64,000 bases of DNA, from positions 62,001 to 126,000 of the forward strand of contig CAYXVE010000006.1 in the NCBI GenBank assembly GCA_964468435.1, in the 5' to 3' direction. Position 1 is the first letter of the stretch; every line of letters starts with the position of its first letter. This document shows positions 19,342 to 28,400 of this stretch, one piece after another. This DNA comes from JBCCTX01 sp964468435 (lineage in GTDB: Bacteria; Bacteroidota; Bacteroidia; J057). The notes under the pieces are model-generated. The model searched no databases, had not been told where the DNA came from, and was given only the letters and a program-made list of their open reading frames with translations. A program made the position numbers and the translations under genes.

Positions 19342-20079
19342 CTAGCCCCAGAGCTCATACATACCCCATACTGATAAACCTGCCAGCAGTGTACTGGTAA
19401 AGTTTACCTGATCATTGTTCATAAAATTCCTTTGTTGAAGTGTAGCTCCAAGTACTGAATCTATCAGATTTCCCATAATTCCTGCAACTAATACAAACAG
19501 TGCATATTGTAAGTGCCTGAATCCTGCAAAATACACTGCTCCTACGCACATACTCCCCACTATACCTGCCAGGGAACCTTCTAGGCTTACGACACCATCC
19601 TTTCCTCTTCGATCTTTTTTGAAACTGATGATGTTGATATAACGACTTCCTAATACGTTACCCAATTCCGATGAAAGCGTATCGGAAGTTGCTGCGGCCA
19701 GACAACCTGCAGACATAGCCAGGAAAAGTGGAGCATATATTTCAGTGTATCCAGCTACGAAAGCGTAAACAGCAGCAACGCCTCCATTGGCTAATGCGTG
19801 ATTCACAGATCTAATACCTTCATTTTCCTGTGCCAGCCCCTGACGAGCCTTATATTCTTTTTTCCAATGTGAGGCGCTTACCCCCAAGACGAAGAAAGTA
19901 ATCAAAATACTCAACATAGAAAATCCCCCGCCAAAGAAAAGACTCAAGGCTATGATGCCTCCGGTTATAGCGCCGGGAACATCCATCTTTTTAAAGATGA
20001 TACTTAGTAAAACGAATAATAGGATCAGGCTAATACCCGAAACCATTCTGGCAGGCCAGATTACTTGTGTATTTGTCAT
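19342..20079 (-). CDS. DUF92 family integral membrane protein
   Basis: 245 residues with six or more hydrophobic helices and the DUF92 signatures ATSDTLSSELGNVLG, GKDGVVSLEGSLAGIVG and NLIDSVLGATLQQR. Relatives include the archaeal/plant phytyl-phosphate kinase VTE6, so a polyprenyl- or phytyl-phosphate CTP-dependent kinase role is conceivable, but bacterial members are mostly uncharacterised. It sits 175 bp downstream of glnS on the same strand, probably independent or weakly co-transcribed. Confidence 0.82.
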   Translation of the reverse strand: MTNTQVIWPARMVSGISLILLFVLLSIIFKKMDVPGAITGGIIALSLFFGGGFSMLSILITFFVLGVSASHWKKEYKARQGLAQENEGIRSVNHALANGGVAAVYAFVAGYTEIYAPLFLAMSAGCLAAATSDTLSSELGNVLGSRYINIISFKKDRRGKDGVVSLEGSLAGIVGSMCVGAVYFAGFRHLQYALFVLVAGIMGNLIDSVLGATLQQRNFMNNDQVNFTSTLLAGLSVWGMYELWG

Positions 20080-20254
20080 GTCGAAGCAGATAGGGCTATT
20101 AAGAGCTTACATTAATACTGAAAACAAAGCAAGGAAAAATCACAGGACAATAAGACACTGCTTAACAACTTGGGTAAGCGTCTTTTATTGCAACTAAAAA
20201 TATGCCTCCCCTTAAAAATAAATATAAATAGTATTATTCTGAAATCAATTTTCA

Positions 20255-21940
20255 TTAAGAGTCTTTCTTCTTCACTTTGGCCCAGGTATCCTTAAGCGTT
20301 ACAGTCCTGTTGAAAATTAAATGATCTTTTTTGCTATCTGCATCAACAACAAAGTAACCTTTTCGCATAAACTGAAAACGCTCTCCAGGACTACTGTTTT
20401 TTAAACCTGGTTCCAGAAAAGCCTGAGGGATGATTGTCAGGGAATCGGGATTGAGTAATTCTCTGAAATCCACATCTTTCTCAGCTGAGGGATCTTCCAC
20501 ATTAAATAATCTATCATAAAGCCTAATTTCTGCAGATATGGCATGTGGCAGGGATACCCAGTGAAGGGTTCCTTTGACTTTCAGCCCACTGTTATCGCTT
20601 CCACTCCTCGATTCAGGTATATAGCTACAATATAGCTCCAAAATATCCCCGGTTTCAGGATCTTTCTTGTAGTCGTCGCACTGAATAATGTAGGCACTTT
20701 TCAGTCTAGTCATCCTTCCAGGTCCCAACCTAAAGAACTTCTTGGGTGGATTTTCCATAAAGTCATCCCGTTCGATGTATATTTCACCCGAAAAAGTCAC
20801 CCTTCGCGAACCTCCTTGCGGATCTTCGGGATTGTTAATGATATCCATTTCCTCTGATTGCCCTTCTGGATAGTTTGTAATGATTACTTTTAAAGGATTC
20901 AGGACTGCCATCACCCGTGGTGCAGTCTTATTCAAATCTTCTCGGATGCTATGTTCCAGCAAACCTACATCAATCAGGTTTTCGCGTTTGGCAATACCTA
21001 CCCGCTGTGCAAAATTCCGGATAGATTCCGGAGTATATCCTCGCCGTCTCAGACCTGAGATTGTGGGCATACGGGGATCATCCCAGCTATCAACTTTTCC
21101 CTCCTCGACCAACATCAGTAACTTACGCTTACTCATCACAGTATAAGTAAGATTAAGCCTAGCAAACTCAATCTGTCTGGGACGCAGATCGAAACCTTCC
21201 AGTTGATCCAGAAACCACTCATATAAAGGACGATGAACCTCAAATTCCAGCGTACATAGAGAATGTGTAATCCCCTCGATAGCATCGCTCTGTCCATGAG
21301 CCCAGTCGTAGGTAGGATAGATGTTCCATTTACTCCCGGTACGGTGATGAGGCTTGTTAAGAATCCGGTACATAATTGGATCTCTCAAATGCATGTTGGG
21401 AGAGGCCATATCTATGTTAGCACGCAGTACACGGGAACCTTCTTCAAATTCCCCGTTTTTCATTCGCTCAAACAAACCCAGGTTTTCATTTATACTCCGA
21501 GTGCTATATGGACTTTCGATTCCAGGCTCGGTAGGTATACCCCGCATTTTACGAATATCCTCAAGCGAGGAATCATCCACATAAGCTTTTCCTGCTTTGA
21601 TTAACTGAACTGCGTAGTCATATAAGATATCAAAATAATCGGAAGCATAATATTCCCGTTCATCCCAGTCATAGCCAAGCCACTTCACATCTTTTTTAAT
21701 TGCTTCTACATATTTAGTATCCTCCTTAACCGGATTTGTATCGTCAAACCTGAGATTGGTTTTACCTCCATACTTTTTAGCCAATTCAAAGTTCAATACA
21801 ATAGATTTAGCATGGCCAATGTGAAGAAAGCCATTGGGTTCAGGAGGGAAACGAGTATGAATATGATGAGTTATACCTCTTTTTAAATCTTCTTCTACAA
21901 TTTGCTCAATAAAGTTCAGTGATTCCTTATTTTCACTCAT
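20255..21940 (-). CDS. glnS: Glutamine--tRNA ligase
   Basis: Class I synthetase of 561 residues that charges tRNA-Gln. The HIGH motif is in RFPPEPNGFLHIGHAKS (about residues 28-45) and the KMSKS loop is VMSKRKL near residue 270, the VMSKR form typical of GlnRS. GIESPYS and DWAHGQSDAIEGITHSLCTLEF complete the active site, and the C-terminal two beta-barrel anticodon domains occupy ~340-555. Presence of GlnRS means the organism can make Gln-tRNA directly. Downstream of the DUF721/recF pair on the same strand with a 104 bp gap. Confidence 0.97.
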   Translation of the reverse strand: MSENKESLNFIEQIVEEDLKRGITHHIHTRFPPEPNGFLHIGHAKSIVLNFELAKKYGGKTNLRFDDTNPVKEDTKYVEAIKKDVKWLGYDWDEREYYASDYFDILYDYAVQLIKAGKAYVDDSSLEDIRKMRGIPTEPGIESPYSTRSINENLGLFERMKNGEFEEGSRVLRANIDMASPNMHLRDPIMYRILNKPHHRTGSKWNIYPTYDWAHGQSDAIEGITHSLCTLEFEVHRPLYEWFLDQLEGFDLRPRQIEFARLNLTYTVMSKRKLLMLVEEGKVDSWDDPRMPTISGLRRRGYTPESIRNFAQRVGIAKRENLIDVGLLEHSIREDLNKTAPRVMAVLNPLKVIITNYPEGQSEEMDIINNPEDPQGGSRRVTFSGEIYIERDDFMENPPKKFFRLGPGRMTRLKSAYIIQCDDYKKDPETGDILELYCSYIPESRSGSDNSGLKVKGTLHWVSLPHAISAEIRLYDRLFNVEDPSAEKDVDFRELLNPDSLTIIPQAFLEPGLKNSSPGERFQFMRKGYFVVDADSKKDHLIFNRTVTLKDTWAKVKKKDS

Positions 21941-21969
21941 ATGATTAATCCTTGAATAACCAGGAAAAG

Positions 21970-22020
21970 CCGTAATTTCCTGCTGGTGTTGTGGGTGATC
22001 TTAAAAATATAAAATTACGG
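21970..22020. repeat. 9-bp inverted repeat between glnS and the DUF721 gene
   Basis: CCGTAATTT (21970-21978) and AAATTACGG (22012-22020) are exact inverted repeats 33 bp apart in the gap between the DUF721 stop and the glnS start. It might be a large-loop terminator or operator; no T-run supports a classical terminator. Confidence 0.3.
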
Positions 22021-22044
22021 ATGTACCAGTATTAATGTAAATTC

Positions 22045-22338
22045 TCAGGGGAAAATTTTCACTTCCTTGACGAGATCTTCTCCTATTTGCTGATTGACAA
22101 TCTTGATGATTTCTCTTTTGGCGGAGTTCAACTCCTGACGCCAAACTGGGGAAGGGATTTTGAGGTATAGAATATGTTGCTGATACCATATCTTTTCTGT
22201 CTGCTCAGCAAGAGGTTTACCCATGATCTGTTCCCAGTTGACGATAACCTGTTGGGTTTTGGCTTTATCTTTGAGTCCGTGTTGACTAAGGAACTGATCT
22301 ATAGCATCTCGCAGACTCATGTATTCGCGGTTTCTCAT
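22045..22338 (-). CDS. DUF721 (DciA-like) protein
   Basis: A 97-residue cytosolic protein with SLRDAIDQFLSQHGL, VNWEQIMGKPLAEQTEKIWY and LYLKIPSPVWRQELNSAKREIIKIVN, the compact DUF721 pattern. DUF721 proteins are relatives of DciA, the DnaB-helicase operator/loader, and often sit next to recF or gyrB, as here. Its start overlaps the recF stop by 4 bp (ATGA type), so the two are coupled. A role in replication initiation is inferred from this context and the family. Confidence 0.85.
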   Translation of the reverse strand: MRNREYMSLRDAIDQFLSQHGLKDKAKTQQVIVNWEQIMGKPLAEQTEKIWYQQHILYLKIPSPVWRQELNSAKREIIKIVNQQIGEDLVKEVKIFP

Positions 22339-23450
22339 TGGATATGGGTTAATTGATCATCTAAGATATGAAAAAACGCTACTTCACGTGCAGTAGAATT
22401 AAAAACACTGGCCAGGCGCTCATAAGAGGTATCTGTTACAAAGACCTGCCCATGGATCTCTTGGTCCAACAGATTAGCAATGCGTTGAAGGCGAAATTCG
22501 TCCAACTTATCAAAAATATCATCCAGCAATAATACCGGTGAGAAGTGTGTCCGCTGGGATAATAAATGATATTGTGCAAGTTTCAGTGCAATCACAAAGG
22601 TTTTCTGCTGCCCCTGGGAGCCATAATTCTTTACTGACTGTTCATCAATCTGGAAAATGAGATCATCACGTTGTATACCTCCTGTAGTATACTGATTGAC
22701 ACGGTCTTTGAGAAGTCTTTTGGCAAATAACGCTTCCCATTCTTCCAGGGTATTGGCCATCAAGTGAGAGCGATACACAATTTGAGGTTGCTCAGTTTGG
22801 TTGACGATCCGGTGAAAGTATTCCCCAAATACGGGAAGGAAATCCTGGATAAATGCTTTGCGTTCCTCGTGAATGACCTGCCCATGTGGAAAAAGTTGCA
22901 TATTCCAAAGTTCCAGTTGCTCTGCATCTACATATTGATTCTCCGCAAACTGTTTGAGCAGGGCATTTCGTTGTGAAAGAATCTTATCGTATTGGATCAG
23001 ATGATCAAGATATCCCGGATTATACTGGGAAATAAGGATGTCAAGAAATTTCCTTCTGGATGCAGAAGCACCTGTAATAAGCTCCGTATCATATGGCAAT
23101 ATTGCCACCAGCGGTATACGTCCAATATGTTCGCTATTCTTTTTAAGGGGCTTTTGATTAACAAGAATTTTTTTGCCTTTGCTCCTGACCATATTGCACT
23201 GGATTTTATACTTAATATTCTCATTACCAGCCTCCCCCTGGATAAGGAAAAAAGTCTCACCTTCTTTAATTGCCTGTTTGTCCTGAGATGAACGGAAACC
23301 CCGGGTCAGCGCCAAATAGTGGATTGCATCCAAAATATTTGTTTTCCCTGCCCCATTGGGACCTAAAATGCAGTTAATCCCCTCGCTGAACGTAATATCC
23401 AGCTCTTCATAATTGCGAAATTGAGTAAGTGTTAATCGATATATATACAC
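22335..23450 (-). CDS. recF: DNA replication and repair protein RecF
   Basis: SMC-like ATPase that loads RecA at gaps with RecO/RecR. The Walker A is LGPNGAGKTNILDAI (about residues 31-45). The signature GSQGQQKTFVIALKLAQ and the Walker B LLLDDIFDKLDEFR are in the C-terminal half, followed by the D-loop/His region VFVTDTSYERL. 371 residues is normal. It heads a recF-DUF721(-glnS) run on the minus strand. The usual dnaA-dnaN neighbours are absent, so this is not an oriC-type cluster. Confidence 0.95.
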   Translation of the reverse strand: MYIYRLTLTQFRNYEELDITFSEGINCILGPNGAGKTNILDAIHYLALTRGFRSSQDKQAIKEGETFFLIQGEAGNENIKYKIQCNMVRSKGKKILVNQKPLKKNSEHIGRIPLVAILPYDTELITGASASRRKFLDILISQYNPGYLDHLIQYDKILSQRNALLKQFAENQYVDAEQLELWNMQLFPHGQVIHEERKAFIQDFLPVFGEYFHRIVNQTEQPQIVYRSHLMANTLEEWEALFAKRLLKDRVNQYTTGGIQRDDLIFQIDEQSVKNYGSQGQQKTFVIALKLAQYHLLSQRTHFSPVLLLDDIFDKLDEFRLQRIANLLDQEIHGQVFVTDTSYERLASVFNSTAREVAFFHILDDQLTHIQ

Positions 23451-23628
23451 ACATGTAATTTACAATATTCTGCTCAGCTTAATTCCTCCATATAACCAGT
23501 GAGCCTGTTAATCTGCATATTGGTTCGAAAAAACTATTAGCAAATATTGGGAAAATAGTAGATTAGTACATACATAGAAGGAACCCAGAAGTTCAAAAGT
23601 TCATAACCTATAAAAATTCTATTCTTCC

Positions 23629-25383
23629 ATGACAAACGAAACGATCTCAATTGATCCAGCAATACGCTCCAAAGCTCAAATCTGGCTTGAAAGCAATATC
23701 GAAGAATCCGCCAAGAAAGAAATTTACCGGATGTTGGGTAAAGATGATCTCGAAGAATTCAACGATGCATTTTATCAAGACCTCTCATTTGGCACAGGCG
23801 GTTTAAGAGGTATTATGGGTATTGGCTCCAACCGTATCAATAAATATACCATCGGGATAGCTACTCAAGGGCTGGCCAATTACTTACTCAAAACCTACCC
23901 AGATGAGGAAATCAAGGTAGCTATAGCCTATGATAACCGGAATAACAGTCAGTATTTCGGAGAAATCACTGCTTCCGTATTTTCTGCAAATGGTATTTTC
24001 GTATACTTGTTTGAGGCACTACGCCCGACGCCAGAATTATCTTTTGCTATACGAAAACTCGGATGCTACAGTGGTGTTGTGGTTACCGCATCTCATAATC
24101 CGAAAGAGTATAATGGTTACAAGGCTTACTGGTCTGATGGAGCTCAGGTAATCCCTCCCCATGACAAAAACATTATCGCAGAAGTAAGTAACATCAAAAA
24201 GATTGATTCTATAAATTTCAAAGCCGATGAATCCAAGATCGAGCGTATCAGCGCTTCCATTGATGAAACATATCTGGATGCGATTGCAAGTAATGTGGTA
24301 ACGCCCGAAGCTATTTCCCATCAACACGATCTTAAGATCGTATTCTCATCCATTCACGGCACGGGTATTACACTGGTGCCTGCTATTCTGGAAAAAATTG
24401 GGTTTACCAATGTACGCATTGTAGAAGAGCAGGCTACACCAGACGGCAATTTCCCTACAGTGGTATATCCTAATCCAGAAGAAAATGAAGCTATGACCCT
24501 GTCTTTGCAACAAGCCAAAGACCTAGATGCCGACCTGGTCATGGCAACCGATCCTGACGCAGACCGTGTGGGTATAGGGGTAAAAAATCCACACGGCGAA
24601 TGGCAATTACTCAATGGCAACCAGACAGGTGCGCTCCTGATTTATTATCTGCTAAAGCAATGGAAGGCAAAAGGTAAGCTCAATGGCAATCAATATGTTT
24701 GCAAAACCATCGTTACTACTGATCTGATTGACAAAATGGCTACCCATTTTGGTGTTGAATGTTTCAACACATTGACGGGATTTAAGTGGATCGCTTCAGT
24801 CCTCAAGAAATATGAAAACGAAAAGGAATTTATTGCTGGAGGAGAGGAGAGCTACGGATATCTGATCGGAGACTTTGTTAGAGATAAGGACGCGATCGCA
24901 TCTTGTGCCATGATCGCAGAGATGGTCGCATTTGCCAAAGATAATAACTTATCCCTATTTGATATGCTGACCGAGATGTACTTACAATTTGGAATGTACC
25001 TGGAAAGCCTGATTTCTATTAAAAAAACAGGTCAAAAAGGAGCAGAAGAGATAGAGACTATGATGAGCGAAATGAGAAATAATCCCTACAAAACAATTTC
25101 TGGTTCTCCGGTAGTTACTTTTATCGATTACAAAGCTCAAATCCAAAGGGATATGAGAACAGGCGAAGAACATCCTATAGACCTTCCGACATCCAACGTG
25201 TTGCAATTTATCACAGAAGAGGGAGCTAAAATTACAGCACGCCCTTCTGGAACTGAGCCTAAGATCAAATTCTACTTTAGTGTGAATCAACCCCTGGAAC
25301 AAGCAGATGATTTTGATCAGGTTTATGCTGCATTAGGAGATAAAATAGAGGGAATCGCTAAAGAAATGGGCCTAAAATCTTAA
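23629..25383 (+). CDS. Phospho-sugar mutase (phosphoglucomutase/phosphomannomutase family)
   Basis: Alpha-D-phosphohexomutase of 584 residues, the long form common in Bacteroidota and Firmicutes PgcA-like enzymes. The substrate-entry loop GTGGLRGIMG is at ~50-60, the phosphoserine loop is VVTASHNPKEYNGYK (~145-160), the metal-binding loop ATDPDADRVG is at ~305-315, the sugar loop GGEESYG is at ~404-410, and ITARPSGTEPKIKFY binds phosphate at the C-terminus. It likely supplies glucose-1-phosphate or mannose-1-phosphate, precursors also needed for the polysaccharide locus far downstream. The gene is monocistronic with a strong terminator. Confidence 0.95.
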   Translation: MTNETISIDPAIRSKAQIWLESNIEESAKKEIYRMLGKDDLEEFNDAFYQDLSFGTGGLRGIMGIGSNRINKYTIGIATQGLANYLLKTYPDEEIKVAIAYDNRNNSQYFGEITASVFSANGIFVYLFEALRPTPELSFAIRKLGCYSGVVVTASHNPKEYNGYKAYWSDGAQVIPPHDKNIIAEVSNIKKIDSINFKADESKIERISASIDETYLDAIASNVVTPEAISHQHDLKIVFSSIHGTGITLVPAILEKIGFTNVRIVEEQATPDGNFPTVVYPNPEENEAMTLSLQQAKDLDADLVMATDPDADRVGIGVKNPHGEWQLLNGNQTGALLIYYLLKQWKAKGKLNGNQYVCKTIVTTDLIDKMATHFGVECFNTLTGFKWIASVLKKYENEKEFIAGGEESYGYLIGDFVRDKDAIASCAMIAEMVAFAKDNNLSLFDMLTEMYLQFGMYLESLISIKKTGQKGAEEIETMMSEMRNNPYKTISGSPVVTFIDYKAQIQRDMRTGEEHPIDLPTSNVLQFITEEGAKITARPSGTEPKIKFYFSVNQPLEQADDFDQVYAALGDKIEGIAKEMGLKS

Positions 25384-25405
25384 AAGTGTTTTCTTCCAAT
25401 CAAAA

Positions 25406-25442
25406 AGGCTGTACAGAAGCAATCTGCTTCTGTACAGCCTTT
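25406..25442. terminator. Bidirectional terminator between convergent genes
   Basis: A 16-bp perfect stem (25406-25421 with 25425-25440) closes a 3-base loop. It is preceded by an A-run and followed by T residues, so it can act for the mutase gene and for the convergent repeat protein. Confidence 0.85.
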
Positions 25443-25473
25443 ATTAACTTACTTAAAGAGCAATCGACCAGGG

Positions 25474-28400
25474 TTAACGCTGAATAGATACACGCAATGA
25501 AGTCAGTTCTCCACTGGGTCTCAACAGTTGCATCAAGTACATACCATTAGGCAGACTGCGTACGTCTATTTCTGCGCCTCCACTCACGTCCTGCAGAATA
25601 GTAGTTTTGATAACCCTACCATTCATATCAATCAGTTTCATCATGTGTACTCCCTGCTCAGGATCTTCAGCAGTGATTCTGAATATATCCTTTGTTACGG
25701 GGTTTGGATACAGCCCATACTGGCGATTCGCTTCTTCCTGAGGAAAATCAGCATTCGCATCAGAAAATTTAAACTCTTGCGATGTGCTATCATTCTCTGT
25801 AAGCTTTTCATCATCTTCCTCATCACCTTCTTTTTCCTCATCATCACTTTCTTTTTCCTCCTCATCACTTTCCTGATCGTCAGATTCATTTTTTGTGATA
25901 TCTACACAAGACTGAATATCAAATACTGCACCTATCGTGTCCAGATCGGCACATATCCCCTCTTCAGCGATCAAGCTCATCACCTGTGAAGCAGTGGTTT
26001 CACCTAGGGTTATCTCATTGATATTCAAAGAATCAGGATGATATACCAAAGTATGGATTGCGTATTGACCTGTATCCTGTGCAAAGAAATAGGGCCAAGG
26101 GTAAACCTCTTCTATCACTTTATCAGTTCCTTGCGTAAGAACAAAGGTGAATGCATATCCCTGTGGAATTACAGGCTTGTTTTTCACCCCAAACTTAAGC
26201 AATACAGAGCTTTGGCCATCATAGCAATCTATCGTCTTTGCCACAAGTGATCCCGCGTCTGCTAGACAATCACAGTCAGTAACCTTAAACTGAGCACCCA
26301 TTTCATTTATGGCGGAACAAGCTCCTATGTCGTCCATAAATGTTTTCCAGGAATCTATGGTAGATACACCAAACTCAATCATACCGAGATAAACTTCCTT
26401 GCGCTGATACAAAAAAGCATGAATACTATAGTTCCCTTCCTCTCTAACTGTAAAGAATGGCCACTCATTCACCTGAACAATAGTCTGGTCTTCACCTTCC
26501 GCAAGCAGAAACATCATGGTATAATTATCCGGAATATCCGAGAAATCCTCAGGTACTGCAAGCAAGGTTGCCTTGCCCTCATCCAGGCAAATCTCTGGAT
26601 TGATGGGTTTCATAGAGGTAATCTCCAGATCACAAAAATCCTCACAAATTCCTATATCGAAGGCAGCACCTGCTACATCCAGATCGGCACAGATGCCTTC
26701 ACTTTCGATCAGTCCGACTACGTCGAAGCCTGTCGTCGTATCCAGTTTCACAACACTCAGATCCAAAGTTAGGGTATCGTAGACCAGGCTATGGATCGTG
26801 TATATGCCTGCATTGTCTACCGTGAAAACAGAGGTATCGCTTACCGCACGGATCACCAGGCTGCTGTCTTGCGTCAGTACATACAGTTGGCTATATCCCT
26901 CGGGGATGACTGGTGATGCAGAAGCTGTCGCAGACAGCTTTACTGCCATCGTGCTATCCAGGCAACTTACAGAATCTGCTATTAGCGTTCCGGCAAATGC
27001 TTCACAGCTATCGGGAGCCGGTGCCGGCTCTGGCAAGCTGTCGCAGACTTCTACGACAAAGGCAGCACCTGCTACATCCAGATCGGCACAGATGCCTTCA
27101 CTCTCGATCAGTCCGACTACGTCGAAGCCTGTCGTCGTATCCAGTTTCACAACACTCAGATCCAAAGTTAGGGTATCGTAGACCAGGCTATGGATCGTGT
27201 ATATGCCTGCATTGTCTACCGTGAAAACAGAGGTATCGCTTACCGCACGGATCACCAGGCTGCTGTCTTGCGTCAGTACATACAGTTGGCTATATCCCTC
27301 GGGGATGACTGGTGATGCAGAAGCTGTCGCAGACAGCTTTACTGCCATCGTGCTATCCAGGCAACTTACAGAATCTGCTATTAGCGTTCCGGCAAATGCT
27401 TCACAGCTATCGGGAGCCGGTGCCGGCTCTGGCAAGCTGTCGCAGACTTCTACGACAAAGGCAGCACCTGCTACATCCAGATCGGCACAGATGCCTTCAC
27501 TCTCGATCAGTCCGACTACGTCGAAGCCTGTCGTCGTATCCAGTTTCACAACACTCAGATCCAAAGTTAGGGTATCGTAGACCAGGCTATGGATCGTGTA
27601 TATGCCTGCATTGTCTACCGTGAAAACAGAGGTATCGCTTACCGCACGGATCACCAGGCTGCTGTCTTGCGTCAGTACATACAGTTGGCTATATCCCTCG
27701 GGGATGACTGGTGATGCAGAAGCTGTCGCAGACAGCTTTACTGCCATCGTGCTATCCAGGCAACTTACAGAATCTGCTATTAGCGTTCCGGCAAATGCTT
27801 CACAGCTATCGGGAGCGGGAACACTATCACAAGAAAGTACACTGAAAGATGCACCTTCCACATCCAGTGCAGCACAAATACCCTTAGCAGCAACAAAGTC
27901 AAGAACATCTGAAGCTGAGGTTTTACCCAGTTGAAGATCTGTCGGATCAAGGGTTCTAGGGTTGTAAACCAACGTATGAATAGCATATTCGCCTGCTTCA
28001 TCGACTGTAAATACAGGACTCTTTCCAAATGCCTCTATCACTAGTTCACTTCCTTTTGTAAGGAGATATAACCACCGGAATTTAACAGGTACAGAAGGGG
28101 CTTCATCCCTTGAGGCGATTAATTGAACTCTTACATCTTCTTCAAGACATTGTGTAATCTCCTGTGGAATAAGTGTGCCAGGATTGGCCTCACAATCTGT
28201 TTCACATTCACCCAAATCAAATACAGCACCATCAACATCCAGTGAGGCACATATCTCATTTGCTTCAAGCTGGTCGAGTACATCTACGCCGGTAGTTACG
28301 CCAGGTTGTATATTGTCAAGGTCCAATGTACGTGGGTTGTAAACAAAAGAATGAATGCGATAGAGATCATTCTCTTCTATTTTGAACCTGGATCTACGTT

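Noticed and set aside
26660..27816. Possible CRISPR or satellite array
   Set aside because: Unit is 399 bp, keeps the reading frame, has no spacers, and lies within a coding gene.
26798..27934. Three plus-strand ORFs of 112-127 residues with identical sequence, and two of 103 residues
   Set aside because: They are antisense shadows of the 399-bp tandem repeat in the module protein; the duplication makes the shadows repeat too.
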